Below are positions 9,395-19,095 of a stretch of 20,836 nucleotides of DNA, one piece after another. The stretch's first letter is position 1. Each line of letters opens with the position of its first letter. The translations under genes and the position numbers were made by a program. Below the pieces are notes generated by a model. The model was not told where the DNA came from. It saw nothing but the letters and a program-made list of their open reading frames with translations, and searched no databases. Source of the stretch: Seminavis robusta (taxonomy: Eukaryota > Bacillariophyta > Bacillariophyceae > Naviculales > Naviculaceae); NCBI GenBank assembly GCA_903772945.1, contig CAICTM010001913.1, positions 1 through 20,836 of the forward strand. The letters run 5' to 3'.

Positions 9395-9500
9395 CACGAG
9401 TCGAGTCCAGTCGCAGTCACGGGTGGGTTGCGAGCGCGGCGCCGGCGCGCAAGTGTCAATCAAGTCGTGCGAGTCGAGTCAGTCGCGCCGAGTGACTGTC
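9395..9500. promoter_or_regulatory. GC-rich divergent region with repeated CGAGTCGAGTC motifs
   Basis: This lies between ankyrin C and the NTPase pseudogene, which diverge from it. CGAGTCGAGTC occurs twice, at about 9397-9407 and 9470-9480, each followed by AGTCGC. Between them is a very CpG-rich core (GAGCGCGGCGCCGGCGCGC, about 9431-9449). GAGTCA and TGACTGTCA-like words also occur at 9475-9500. bZIP factors of the GCN4/AP-1 type bind TGACTC/GAGTCA, so a bidirectional promoter is plausible, but this is inference from motif only. Confidence 0.4.
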
Positions 9501-9584
9501 ACGATGATTTCGGCGAGGAGGTTACGGTTGGTGTAATCTCCAAACACAATCTTTACGAGCACGTACCGATACGATACCTCCACC

Positions 9585-11542
9585 ATGGCCGAAAGCACCG
9601 AGACCGATGCTCGACGTGACTATCTTGCCCAGATCAAGGAACAAGTCCAAGGCAAGGCCGGAGATTTTTGGAAAGAAAAAAGCTGGTCGAAGCTTGTGGA
9701 GGATGTAGCGTGGTGGCTCCATATCGAGAAGGGATCAGATGACGGATGATACGATTGACACTGTGCTTGGGCTCATCCAATGCCACATCAAGAAAGCAGC
9801 GGACTTCAACCACCTTGCTGGCGGGATCCCTCCAATGACGATTTGTTCCATAAAATTCTTGTGGAGATAGGTGTTCCACCCCTTGTCTCTACCATGTTGT
9901 TCCACAAGTATGTACTGGAAGGTCACGTCACGACGTCCGACAGCAAGTACGATTCGAAGTGACAGAAGCCAACAATTAAGAGGATCAAATTCTGCCAGAG
10001 TATATGGGAATCCTCCCCTCGAGAAGCGCCAATATCGGTCAACGGGAGAAAAGAGCTGATGATGAAGGAATTCCAATTTGCGGAACCTCTTCTTGGTGAA
10101 GCAGAGACGGGAAGAAGTTTGTATGTTCGTGATTGCTACGATGATCTTCGTGCGCTCGTCTTGTCTGCCAAAGAAGAAGGCAAGGTTGGAGGAGTCGTCA
10201 TAACGGGAACACCTGGGATTGGGAAGACCGTGTTTGGGCTATACCTAATACGCCATTTGCCATCGAAAAAGGAATGACAGTGCTTTACAAGTTCAGAAAT
10301 GAAGGATACTTTGTATTTACCAACCAGAAGGTTTGGCAATATGAAGATAGGTCTTATGAACTTCCTGGAGATGGACCGCATCGCAATGCTCCGGTTTGGT
10401 GAAGACAGAAGAAGACGCATCTGCAGTCTTTGTTAAACACCTGAAGAATTTGAGGTCTGTGGTGTATATCGTGGACTCTTACAATGAAAACCATGATGAG
10501 CCACCCATGGAGGCATTTACTATCACTTTGCCGTGCAGTACAGCAACTACGAGAAGTATGCCTCTGCCGTCACGGGAGCAACGCGAACGATGAGGATCCT
10601 GTGGATGCCAAACATGGACAAAGCAGGAGATCAGAGAACGTTTCCAGATTGAAAACCTTGAAAGGTTCGAGCGTCATGGCGGGGTCCCTCGATGTCTGCT
10701 ACCGGTATGGTCGGAGTCTGATGCGAAACATGACCTCAACGTTGTACTTGATTCGTCAAGCAGGGAGACCTCTATGAAAGCTCTGGATCCAAATTGCAAG
10801 GACGCTAGAGTCAGTGGGCGTCTAGTGCACTAGTACTCCCATGTGGGAGAAAACTGCAGGAGCGCGAAAGCGCGTTTTGCCTCCAAGGAAATAGCCAGAC
10901 GAGTTGCGACACGATTCTACTTGCGCGAGCGCCTGTCATTCCGGGCCACTGTAGACAAGATGAAGTTCGACTCGTCTTTTGGGAGTCCTCGAAGCATTTT
11001 GTCTGAGCTCATCTGGCATCATCAGTTTCGCGAGGGCGGCAAGTTTGGGTTGAAGAATCTTCAATCTGGGACGCTTGAGGATGTGGTGGTGCCAGAGTGC
11101 GCCGGGGATGTTGTAACTTGCGAGTACGACATGAGGGATCTGATAGCTCTGGATGAGGAGGCCTACGTTTCCCCGCTTGGGGGAACATTTCCAGCTGTGG
11201 ATGCCTTCTATGTCACGAAACATCCATTCTTTCTGCAGCAGCCCTCGGAGGACACCTACCTGATAGGTCATCAGATGGCTGGCAGCATCAACAGAGAACA
11301 CCTACTGAAGGGCGCACAGGTACAGAATTGGATGAAGCGCGTGGAGGCTATACAGAGTGTGACAAAAGTTGTTATTGTATTCGTTGTCAACCACGAGGAT
11401 ATGCGGGGATGGAATGTGCAACCCTTCAAGACACAAGATCAAAATGGAAAGTGGCGGGTCTACACGAGGCTTTCCTGTAAATTTGGCGAAAGTGGAGCAA
11501 TATGCATTAGGAGTTCCAAAGGAATGCCACAAGCCTTCATGA
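9585..11542 (+). pseudogene. P-loop NTPase of the RHS/Crinkler-like class, multiply frameshifted
   Basis: A good start context (CCACCATGG, ATG at 9585) opens a 54-codon frame, and the coding signal then hops between frames to about 11542. Fragments carry a Walker A motif (GTPGIGKT, 10206-10229), a GGVPR block (about 10678-10692) and a C-terminal region with VDAFY (Asp at 11200-11202), PFFLQQPSEDTYLIGHQ and VVIVFVVN. This order is that of the retrotransposon-hot-spot (RHS) and Crinkler-related families, where an NTPase domain precedes a nuclease-like region. Breaks I see: frame changes near 9739, 9825, 10259, 10390, 10516, 10615 and 11485, and in-frame stops TGA at 9960-9962 and TAG at 10831-10833. 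A frame-shifted tail ends with TGA at 11540-11542. Introns cannot explain so many one-base shifts. I infer a dead gene copy; family confidence is moderate. Confidence 0.72.
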
Positions 11543-11870
11543 CTCCTCTGCTGTGGAGCCATAGTTGCTTAAAAAGATAAATATCTGTAAATTTTTGCTT
11601 ATTATTAACAGTAGACTCATCAACTCCATTGATCGTCCATGTGAACATTTGCAGATCTGCTTGCCTCGCGAACATGAAATAACTACAGCAACGCAACATG
11701 CACCAACACTTGCTAGATGTTCTCGACACCAAACAGGACCACTCGAATACCCGCAAATTAACCTTGCCCCTACTAGTACTAGTAACATCGATCTTTGGAA
11801 CAAAAAGGAAACGGCAACAGAACCCTTTCACGTTGCACGTCGCCTCATCTCTCACAGCAGCGGAAGGAAG
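11543..11870. other. Spacer before the F-box-like gene
   Basis: About 330 bases. A frame continuous with the downstream gene is open back to 11565, but it has no ATG before 11871, so I treat it as leader. An ACTAGTACTAGTA word lies at about 11771-11783. No other feature is seen. Confidence 0.4.
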
Positions 11871-13704
11871 ATGTCGTCGACAAACGAGAGTAGCTCCATG
11901 GTTATGACATTCTTGTCGCCAGAGATTTGGTCTGAAATTCTTCACTTCCTACCTCCGTCGGATGTTGTGGCTGTTTCCAATTCTGCTTTGCTGCAGGAAT
12001 CTTCTACGGAAATAGTGGAGCGAGCTGCATGGCTAGCCCTTTCTGTGAGGCTGAAACAAGCCGTCTCTGCCAGCATCGAAATCTCCCCGCAAGAACAACA
12101 ATCTGGAGACAGCCCGTCTCCCAGAATGCCGTCAATTCCATGGGATCTCTTGGCTCTGTTCAAACCAGGAGAAAGCTATTTGCAACTGTATGATGCGCTG
12201 TATCAGTTGCAGCGCTGGTCGAAATCTGCGGTTCAAGTGTACAACCGGTTCAATATGGGCATCAGAGATGCCCCCGACTACGTAGATATGTTACTTGGGT
12301 ACTCAACGTTTTGGCTCCTATTTGGGGGACCCGAGCTATCCATGCCTCTGGATGAACGACAATCGCGTAGCCTCCGGGTGGTGACAGAGATAGTCTCCGG
12401 CGTAGCGAGCGGGAACTATAGAATGGGAAATAATGGTGAAGAGAGATATGACCTACATGGACGTCTTTCTCCCCTCCGAATATTGCAAGTGGTGAGACGT
12501 ATCGCTGACAATGGAAATTGGGAAGAAGCCTCCAGTGTTCTGAGACATGCAGAAGGAATGTTGTCGCAACACGGAACCATCATGACTACAGATGCCAAGA
12601 TTCTTGCATCCACTTTTTGGATAGACCAAGTCTACGCGAGCACCTATGTCAACAATGACGACCGAGATTCTCAATGGATCCTAGATGCTGTTCTGAGTGG
12701 AAGAGAGGCTGTCCAGAAATCACTCGAGATTATGATGACGGGGGCAGCTGCCAATCTGGCTGAGTATAATCCACCTCCACAAGAAGCAAGTCAATTGGCT
12801 AGCAGTACGAAATCACCGTCAGCACCCCCGACAGCGCTCACGTCGTTGTTTTCAACCCCCAAGCTACGCTTGGCAGCAGCTCGTGTAGCCTTGGCACGGG
12901 CATTGGCTTCCATGGGGCAGCACGTGGGGCTTGGAGCAACGGATCCGAGAAGGTTCCACATTCCTTTGGTGGTCACGGCGACCCAAAACGACTTTCGTGT
13001 CGGAGCAGTAGCAGAATCATTGTTTCATGAAGGATTGCACGTTATCCAGTCATGCTTGACGGAACTTGATGGCGAGGTTACGAATCTCAGAGAGCAGGTT
13101 GACATGGATATCCTCCAAGTTTGGGCGGCCACCGTCGCAGCTCGTGGCGAGCTTCTGTACTGTGCTTCCTCTGTCAACACTCAAGGGGCCCGAGTAGTAG
13201 CAATACGCAACATTACCAGCAATGACAACGAAGTGCTCAGCATGCAAGCCATGCTGAGGGAGTCTATTGGGGCATTAAAGCACTCGTTTCATCACGTGGG
13301 GAAGGTTTTGACGAGCAAGGTAGAAGACGCGTCAGTAGCTGCCTGGTGCACGTGTGCTCCCCGTTCGCTCATGCTAGTGCAATGTCAGACAGGTAAGGTT
13401 CCAGAAAGAATTGAGCTTTTCCTTTTGTTCCCGTGGCTATCGGTATTCTAACAGTCTCGCCTGTCTAGCCAAGGATTTGGGTAAGGTCATCAACTTTGCC
13501 GTCCAAACTCAAAGTTTGGGCTTGGTGCAGGGCCTTGACGTCAGCAACCAGGAAGCTGCAAGCTACCTAACTTTTGCAAATACCATTAGCTCGCGATTGA
13601 ACGGGAAATCGCACCCCTCCACTGGCAACATTGAACGACTGTTGTTTGGTCTTGATATTGGTGGCGATGAGGTTGCGTTCAGATTGTTGAGTGAAATGTA
13701 TTGA
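11871..13704 (+). CDS. F-box-like protein, otherwise unrecognised, two exons
   Basis: Exons 11871-13392 and 13469-13704 give 585 residues. The ATG at 11871 (GGAAGATGTCG) is the first Met of the frame. Residues 14-45 read FLSPEIWSEILHFLPPSDVV, matching the start of an F-box (L-P-x-E-I-W-x-x-I-L-x-F-L). F-box proteins recruit substrates to SCF ubiquitin ligases, so such a role is possible. The remainder is mainly helical, rich in Ala, Leu and Arg, with helices such as LRLAAARVALARALASMGQH and FHEGLHVIQSCLTELDGEV. This suggests a helical-repeat (TPR-like) substrate platform, but I see no firm repeat. No signal peptide or membrane segment. The F-box call rests on one short motif. Confidence 0.82.
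13393..13468 (+). other. Intron of the F-box-like gene
   Basis: This 76-base intron starts GTAAGG and ends CTGTCTAG. Splicing joins G at 13392 with CC at 13469-13470 to make Ala, linking CQT to AKDLGKVINFA. Unspliced, translation would continue about 20 residues (VPERIELFLLFPWLSVF) to a stop at 13449-13451. Confidence 0.87.
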
Positions 13705-13969
13705 GATACACAGATCTACGTGTAGCTAGCCCGTGAACATTTCCATAACGTACGTTGATTGATTGACCTTAGCTCCAGCATGGATCTTTACGAAGATCAT
13801 CCTTGAGGCAGCTACTGGTGTGGTAGTAACGAAGAATCAATCAAGAGTTTTGCTCGAGGATCCAGAATTAAATCCTTTGTCGTGCGTGCTGTCTGATGGC
13901 CCGTACGGTTCCTATTTTTATCGGCAAAGATTGGAGACTTAGTCCCTCAGCAACACTAGCATGAACTCT

Positions 13970-16570
13970 TCAATAAGATTTCACGGCTTCCAACACAGCA
14001 TCTTCAGCATAAGAAAAAAGGTCATCATCAATGATACAACCGCCACCACGATCAAAGTTGCCCAAATCATCCAAGTTTAAGCTGTAATCGCCACTGATGT
14101 GACCAATGTCACCCAAATCATTCAAGCTGAAGCTACTACCATCTCCAAGCAAGTCGCCCAAGTCGGCACCGTCGCCGTCTCCTGAATTTGCAATTGCGAT
14201 GATATGAATATTGATGTCACCAAGCTTTCTGCGAGAAGGATATAGCGCGTCCAAGATGGCATCTTCAAGTATCCTGAGCTGCTCAGTCTCGCTGCAAAAC
14301 TTCTGGTTGTTGAAGGTATGCTTTACGATCGTTTTGCCGTCTCCGCTTTTCCTCTCCACAGTTTCAAAGCCAGTGTCTTCCTCCTCTGATTCAAAGTTTG
14401 CATCTTCCTCCTCTGATTCAAAGTAAGCATCTTCCTCCTCTAATTCAAAGTAAGCATCTTCCTCCCCCGATTCAGTGTCAAAATTTACATCATTCTCGAT
14501 CTCCTCTTCATCCTCTTCGTCCTCTATCTCCTCTTCCTCCCCCGATTCAGTGTCAAAATTTACACGACCCTCTTATCCCTTTGTCCTCAGATCCCTCTAT
14601 CTCATCTTCCTCCCCCGATTCAGTGTCTTCATTCACATCATTCTCGATCTCCTCTTCATCCTCATTGTCCTCGATCTCCTCTATCTCATCTTCCTCCCCC
14701 GATTCAGTGTCTTCATTCACTTCATTCTCGATCTCCTCTTCCCCTCCTCCCTCTTCGCTCCCATTCCTCATCTTCACCTCGATCTCCTCTTCGTCACCTC
14801 CTCTTCCCTTCGCCCTCCTTCTTGAGTCGTTCCTCCTCCTCCTCCCCTTCCTTTTTTTTTTTTCTTCTTTCTTCTTCTTGCTTCTTCCTTCTTGCGTTGT
14901 TCCTCATCTTCCTTCTTGAGCCGTTCTTCCTCTTCCTTCTTGCGTTGTTCCTCATCTTCCTTCTTGAGCCGTTCTTCCAACTCTTCATGTTCCTCTTTCT
15001 CCTTCTGACGCTGTTCTCCTCTTCTTTCTTGAGTCGTTCCTCCCCTCTCCCCTCTCGTTCCTCTCCTCCTTCTGGTCGTGCCCTCTTCCTTCTGCGTCGT
15101 TGCTCCTCTTCCTCTTGCGTCTTTCCTCCTCTTCCTTTTTTCCCTCTTCCTTCTTGAGCCGTCTCCCTCTCTTCCTCCTTCGTCTTTCCTCCTCTCTTCT
15201 GCGTGTTCCTCATTCTCCTTCTGGCGTTGCTCCTCTTCCTTCTTGCGTTGTTCCCATCTTCCTTCTTGGCCGTTCTTCCAACTGCTTATTTGTTCCTCTT
15301 CTCCTTCTGACGCTGTTCCTCCTCTTTTTCTGAGTCGTTGCTCCTCCTCCTCCTCTTTTTTTCTTCTTCTCTCTTCCTCCGGTTCGTTCCTCCTCTTCCT
15401 TCTTACGTTGTTCCTCCTCTTCTCTTCTTCCCCTCTCTTCTTTCTTTCTTGCTCTTTTTTTTTTTTTTTTTTTTTCTCTTCTTCTTCCTTCCCTTTTTTT
15501 TTTCTTCTTTCTTTTTTTTTTTTTTTTTTTTCCTCTTTCTCCTCTCGCTTCTCTCCTCTTCTTTCTGCGCTGTTCCTGTGCTTCCTTCCTGCGCTGTTCT
15601 TCCTCCGTCAACTCGGCCTTTTGTTGGGCATCGAGCTCTCCATTGCCAGCTTCCCTACGCAAGACCCACCTGTAGAGCGAACCCCAGTTCTCGAAATAGG
15701 GTTTCGTTTCAGCACTCTCCTTGTACACTGAAGCCAACCACCTGTGCGTCTTTCCTCCGTATTGAATATAGACAGTACTCATGTCTGTGATGCACTGGCC
15801 GTGGGTATAACGAATCTGTCCGTCCCCAAGATTTTTTCTTAGCTGCCATGTAAACTCGTTCGTCCTGCTCCTTCTGTCTTTGTGATCAATGTCGTAGGTC
15901 GCGGTGGCTTCATCTTCGAATTCGCCGCTGAGCCATCTTTTGCTCTTGTTATTCTTCCCGGTAGTCCACATGAAGACCAAGTCTCCATATCGGAGACACT
16001 CTCCCTCTTTCTTGCCTTTGTCGCTCCTATCATTTGCCTGAAATTCGAATCTGTAGTGCCTTTCCTTTCCCTTCTCGTCTTTCGTCCCGTCTTTGTTCCG
16101 GACGCTGTTGGGTGAATTTCAATACATCACAACAAAAGGCGTATTCAGAAGAAGAACTATGCACAACCGTAGCATCCACGGCCTTCCGATCGCACTTACC
16201 CTGTCCCAGACTCCTTGTTACCACTACCGCGACCACCAGTGAGCCAAGCAAAATCTCTCGCCAGGGATTGGATGTAGATGGTTTCACCTGTAATGTAGCA
16301 AATACAAAAATGATGGAGGAGCAGTCAGGTTTTCAGAGTCCTCGAATCAGTCTTTGTCCTGAAGGGATCCGACGTGGTATAAATATCACAAAACTGACCA
16401 TACAACAGTGGTTTTGGCTCCTCCTCGACCACTTGGTTGTTGCTGCCACCCGAATCGGACACCGTGTTCTTCTTCTTCTTCTTCTTCTTCTTCTTGCCAG
16501 CCTCCACAAAATCAACGGTGTAACCGAGAAGCCATGTTACCAAGAAGAGCCTTACACAGAAAGCTTTCAT
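13970..16570 (-). CDS. Secreted protein with WL / W-x-LR repeats and long charged low-complexity tail; frame broken in the tail
   Basis: Exons 16570-16390, 16287-16200 and 16104 onward join in phase. Exon 1 gives a signal peptide (MKAFCVRLFLVTWLLGYTV, likely cleavage after A24), nine Lys and an acidic linker. Residues 55-240 contain three related blocks: YGQF...AWLTGGRGSGN (75-84), RYGDLVF...RWLSG (147) with FTWQLRK (176), and YIQYGG...RWLAS (212) with YRWVLRR (237). They resemble beta-trefoil-like extracellular repeats, but I cannot name the family. From residue about 256 the chain becomes an E/Q/R/K coiled coil, then polyLys/Arg. Exon 3's frame stops at 15210. Coding-like segments continue in other frames: K/R/E-rich to 14794, acidic (DTESGEEDE repeats) 14777-14553, and a C-terminal part about 14574-13970 ending EDAVLEAVKSY. 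These are likely indels in one gene, either decay or sequence errors at long T runs. Confidence 0.62.
14373..14466 (-). repeat. 27-base tandem repeat coding acidic nonapeptides
   Basis: Three full copies (14373-14399, 14400-14426, 14427-14453) and a partial copy of a unit like GCATCTTCCTCCTCTGATTC plus AAAGTAA on the + strand. On the - strand this encodes repeats of the type FESEEEDAY. It lies in the acidic C-terminal part of the WL-repeat gene. Confidence 0.8.
14464..15620. repeat. Long polypyrimidine (+) / polypurine (-) low-complexity tract
   Basis: More than 1.1 kb is almost all C and T on the + strand. The left part holds four copies of CTTCCTCCCCCGATTCAGTG (the CCCCCGATTCAG core starts at 14464, 14539, 14612 and 14696). 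The right part contains T runs of 21 (15455-15475), 10 (15494-15503) and 20 bases (15512-15531), and many CTTCCTTCTTG words. On the - strand it encodes the acidic and K/R/E-rich parts of the WL-repeat protein. Such mirror-like purine tracts can form triplexes and slip during copying. Confidence 0.85.
16105..16199 (-). other. Intron 2 of the WL-repeat gene
   Basis: A 95-base intron read on the - strand from GTAAGTGCG (16199) to TTCACCCAACAG (16105). Splicing makes Gly from GG plus C and links GNKESGTG to VRNKDGTKDEKG, keeping the frame into the second repeat block; an in-frame TGA lies upstream of the acceptor if unspliced. Confidence 0.75.
16288..16389 (-). other. Intron 1 of the WL-repeat gene
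   Basis: A 102-base intron read on the - strand from GTGATATTT (16389) to GCTACATTACAG (16288). Joining T at 16390 to GT at 16287-16286 makes Cys and produces YGQFCETIYIQ, which matches the later YGD/YIQ blocks. The GTGATA donor is weaker than usual, so the exact site is less certain than intron 2. Confidence 0.65.
16467..16495. repeat. (CTT)9 microsatellite encoding nine Lys
   Basis: Nine perfect CTT units on the + strand, read as AAG on the - strand, give nine lysines directly after the predicted signal peptide of the WL-repeat gene. Length variation would keep the frame. Confidence 0.85.
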
Positions 16571-17434
16571 CTTTCTTTCTGTATTATGGAAGCGCTCTTG
16601 CTTATTGTGGTTTCGAGTAATCTCCTTGCCTCAAACAGACTTGTGACTTCGTGACGACCAAGCAAATACAACAGCCATTTTCGATGGGAAGATCGCGAAT
16701 GCCAAAAATGGACTGCACGGCACTGTACCAATCCAACTTTCGTACTCTCAAGTGATGTTCTTCATGCAGACCAAATACAACTTTCATACTCTCAAATGAT
16801 TGCAGACCCGCTGCCCTTGTGAAAGCTACTCATTCTGTACGACTGTACGGTGTAGGTACTGGTAAGGTATCCGGTGACAATGCAGGACCATACAGTACTT
16901 CAATACGCTCGTACGCGTACGGTACACTGTACTGGTACCGATTTAATTTTAATACACTGTAATTATTACAATTGTGCGTTCTCGTAGAGTGTCCCTTCAA
17001 GCTAGCATGGATGAAAAACAATGCCACCGAACTGGTATCCACGGAGTGGTCGTCATAACAACCACATTATAGCATGGATTTCCAGATAAAGAAAGGTCTC
17101 ACACCACAATAGAGCAATGTTTGAGGTGGTCATTCAAGAAATTTTACTTCAATCCATTTGTGGCGTCTTTGCCTTGCCTTGTAAAAACTCTTTCGGGTAC
17201 GGACCCCTTTCCAAACCGTGACATCGGTAGCATCACAGCTTTGCAGTCTTCATCAGAAGGATCCAAACTTCACGGCATCTCCACTACGGCTGTATTCTCT
17301 TGGCTGGTGGCTGTCGATCAAGCAAGGTTGAGTGTTTGCACGGCTGTATATTTGGCATTCACAGTTTGCTGGCAAAGCACCATACTACATGTAGCTACAT
17401 AGTAGACTATATTTGATCCTCCGTTTGTTCGATC
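16571..17434. other. Spacer between the WL-repeat gene and the GST-like gene
   Basis: About 860 bases between divergent genes; no ATG-started gene is seen. It contains an imperfect direct repeat (16727-16757 and 16770-16800, core ACTTTC[G/A]TACTCTCAA[G/A]TGAT). A patch at 16840-16935 is rich in GTAC/TACGGTA/TACCGG words (for example CGTACGCGTACGGTAC). An open frame at 17121-17402 lacks an ATG and is not called. Both promoters should lie in this spacer. Confidence 0.5.
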
Positions 17435-18289
17435 ATGTCAACTACTGAAAGTCAAGATGTTTTTGCCGATCTCTCGACAAGTGGGAAATGCATTTTCTTT
17501 GACTTGAAACACAGCAACAATGCGTCGCGAATCCGACTGTGGTTGCGGTTCCGGGGTATCCGTGAGGATCAAGTAGAACGACGGCTGGTACAAATGTCGG
17601 ATTTGCAATCTGATGCATACAGTGCCATTAATCCGGGTCGCAAGGTCCCTGCCTTGATCACGGACACTGGCATGTGTTTGTTCGAGGCTTCCGTGATTAT
17701 GGGGTATTTAGAAGATCGCTTTGGCAAAAGCACAGAGAAAACCAACTCAATGTTTGTCTTGGAATCTCCCGACGAACGAGCCTTTGTGAACCTGCTCGTT
17801 CGAGTCCACGATCTCTATATTGCCTCTCCCAACTGCAGTCAACCCAACTTTTCTCATACGCAGGGCTGCATGTATCTGGATCCCACACCCACTCCATTCA
17901 CCCCGGCACGGCGGACCATGGACGCCGCTACAAGAGCCGCCAAATTGGCAGAACTGTACAAACAATTGTGTTGGCTAGAAGAACAGGCCAAATTGCCCTT
18001 TCTGGCGGGCCACAAATGCACACATGCAGACATCACATGGTTCGGCACTTTTTGTTTTATGGAATTCATGTTGCCCATTTCCTTTGGTTGGTCCGACAAC
18101 CTCTTTCACGAAACAAAACACTTTCCAAAACTCACACAGTGGTATGAACATTGTTTGACCGACAAACAGTTTCAGATTGTTCGAGAAGAGATTGTAGAAG
18201 ATCACCGCGAGGCTCGAGCTCGGGGAAGATTAACGGGAGTCCAAGAAGATGTCAAGAATCACCCAGAGTACAAATGGAAGTACATGTAA
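17435..18289 (+). CDS. Glutathione S-transferase-like protein
   Basis: A single exon of 284 residues from ATG 17435 (GATCATGTC, A at -3) to TAA. Residues 18-100 match the thioredoxin-like GST N-terminal domain: CIFFDLKHSNNASRIRLWLR, then INPGRKVPALITD with the cis-Pro region, and CLFEASVIMGYLEDRF holding the Glu-Ala-Ser position that contacts glutathione. Residues about 110-265 form the helical C-terminal domain, with LPFLAGHKCTHADITWFGTF containing the T-H-A-D capping box typical of GSTs. A likely insertion (residues 130-160, CMYLDPTPTPFTPARRTMDA) lies between early helices. The likely role is conjugation or reduction using glutathione in the cytosol; the class cannot be fixed. The catalytic residue would be in the HSNNASR segment, which has Ser or Asn but no Cys. 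Confidence 0.92.
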   Translation: MSTTESQDVFADLSTSGKCIFFDLKHSNNASRIRLWLRFRGIREDQVERRLVQMSDLQSDAYSAINPGRKVPALITDTGMCLFEASVIMGYLEDRFGKSTEKTNSMFVLESPDERAFVNLLVRVHDLYIASPNCSQPNFSHTQGCMYLDPTPTPFTPARRTMDAATRAAKLAELYKQLCWLEEQAKLPFLAGHKCTHADITWFGTFCFMEFMLPISFGWSDNLFHETKHFPKLTQWYEHCLTDKQFQIVREEIVEDHREARARGRLTGVQEDVKNHPEYKWKYM

Positions 18290-19095
18290 TGTGAGAACGA
18301 CAATATGCATACTGATTTATCGATGCAGCGACCCGCCCAAAGATTGTTGGAATTGGCTTTTATGCGTGCTATAATGAAGTGAGAAAATCTAAATCAATCT
18401 ACAGCTCGGATGTGGAGCCATCATTAATTTGCTCAACCAGAAGTCTCAGAATTCGGGGAGAGCCTCCTTTACACAAGTCGCTTACAGTACTATGTATGGC
18501 AGTGACAAGCAATGACGAGCAGTTAAACCATCGGACAGGGAGCTAAAAAGGTGCAATGCCCCGCAGGAGGAGCTCTCTAGAAGCTCCACTTGTGGACTCA
18601 AGTCTGCAGATTGGATGGTTTTCGGTTCGCTCCCTTGACAATAGCGGGACCCACAACTGTTCTTGGCCCCTCTCTCGGATCTGGAAAAACGCAACTGAGA
18701 GCATAGATATACTTAGATGCCTTTTTAATTTGGTTTTTAAGTTTCTACCTCTTGGTCCTCTCAGAGACCTACCTCTTTGCTCAAGCCTGGCCCTGGCTGG
18801 CTTCCGTAGATAATTTACCTACTCTAGACCCCCGTTTGTCCTCTAACTACCGGTATGCACTAGCTATGGCTAGCCAGTAGTGAAGTCATCAAGAGAAGCC
18901 AAGAGTTCTCCGATGCTATGAGGTGGTAGAGCTGATTACGGAAATGAACGGCGAACTCGTGGTCCGGAGATGAACTGCGAGGAACCACGAATGATGGACC
19001 AGGAAACGGCTGGATCTTCATCTCACACCCACGAAAAAAAGACAAAGGCCTATCGGTAGACCTATCGGTAGACCTATCGGTAGCTATTGCAAGAC
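18290..19095. other. Spacer between the GST-like and Nudix genes
   Basis: About 800 bases. An 85-codon ATG frame at 18556-18813 has no recognisable features and is not called. Near 18847-18876 is a patch with TACCGGTA, ACTAGCTA and GGCTAGCC words. The promoter of the Nudix gene should be in the right part. Confidence 0.45.
19049..19084. repeat. 12-base tandem repeat, three copies
   Basis: CCTATCGGTAGA is repeated three times (the last copy ends in C), just 11 bases before the first ATG of the Nudix gene. It may sit in the 5' leader or promoter; it contains the palindrome-like TATCGGTA. Confidence 0.85.

Noticed and set aside
14398..15731. Long + strand Ser/Phe/Leu-rich open frames
   Set aside because: They result from reading the pyrimidine-only strand, which lacks stop codons; the - strand frames link to the signal-peptide exon and the conserved repeats.
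17121..17402. A 93-codon frame upstream of the GST-like gene
   Set aside because: It begins at TTG, holds no ATG, and has no recognisable motif.
18556..18813. An 85-codon ATG frame between the GST-like and Nudix genes
   Set aside because: No motif or homology that I can see, and no support for expression.
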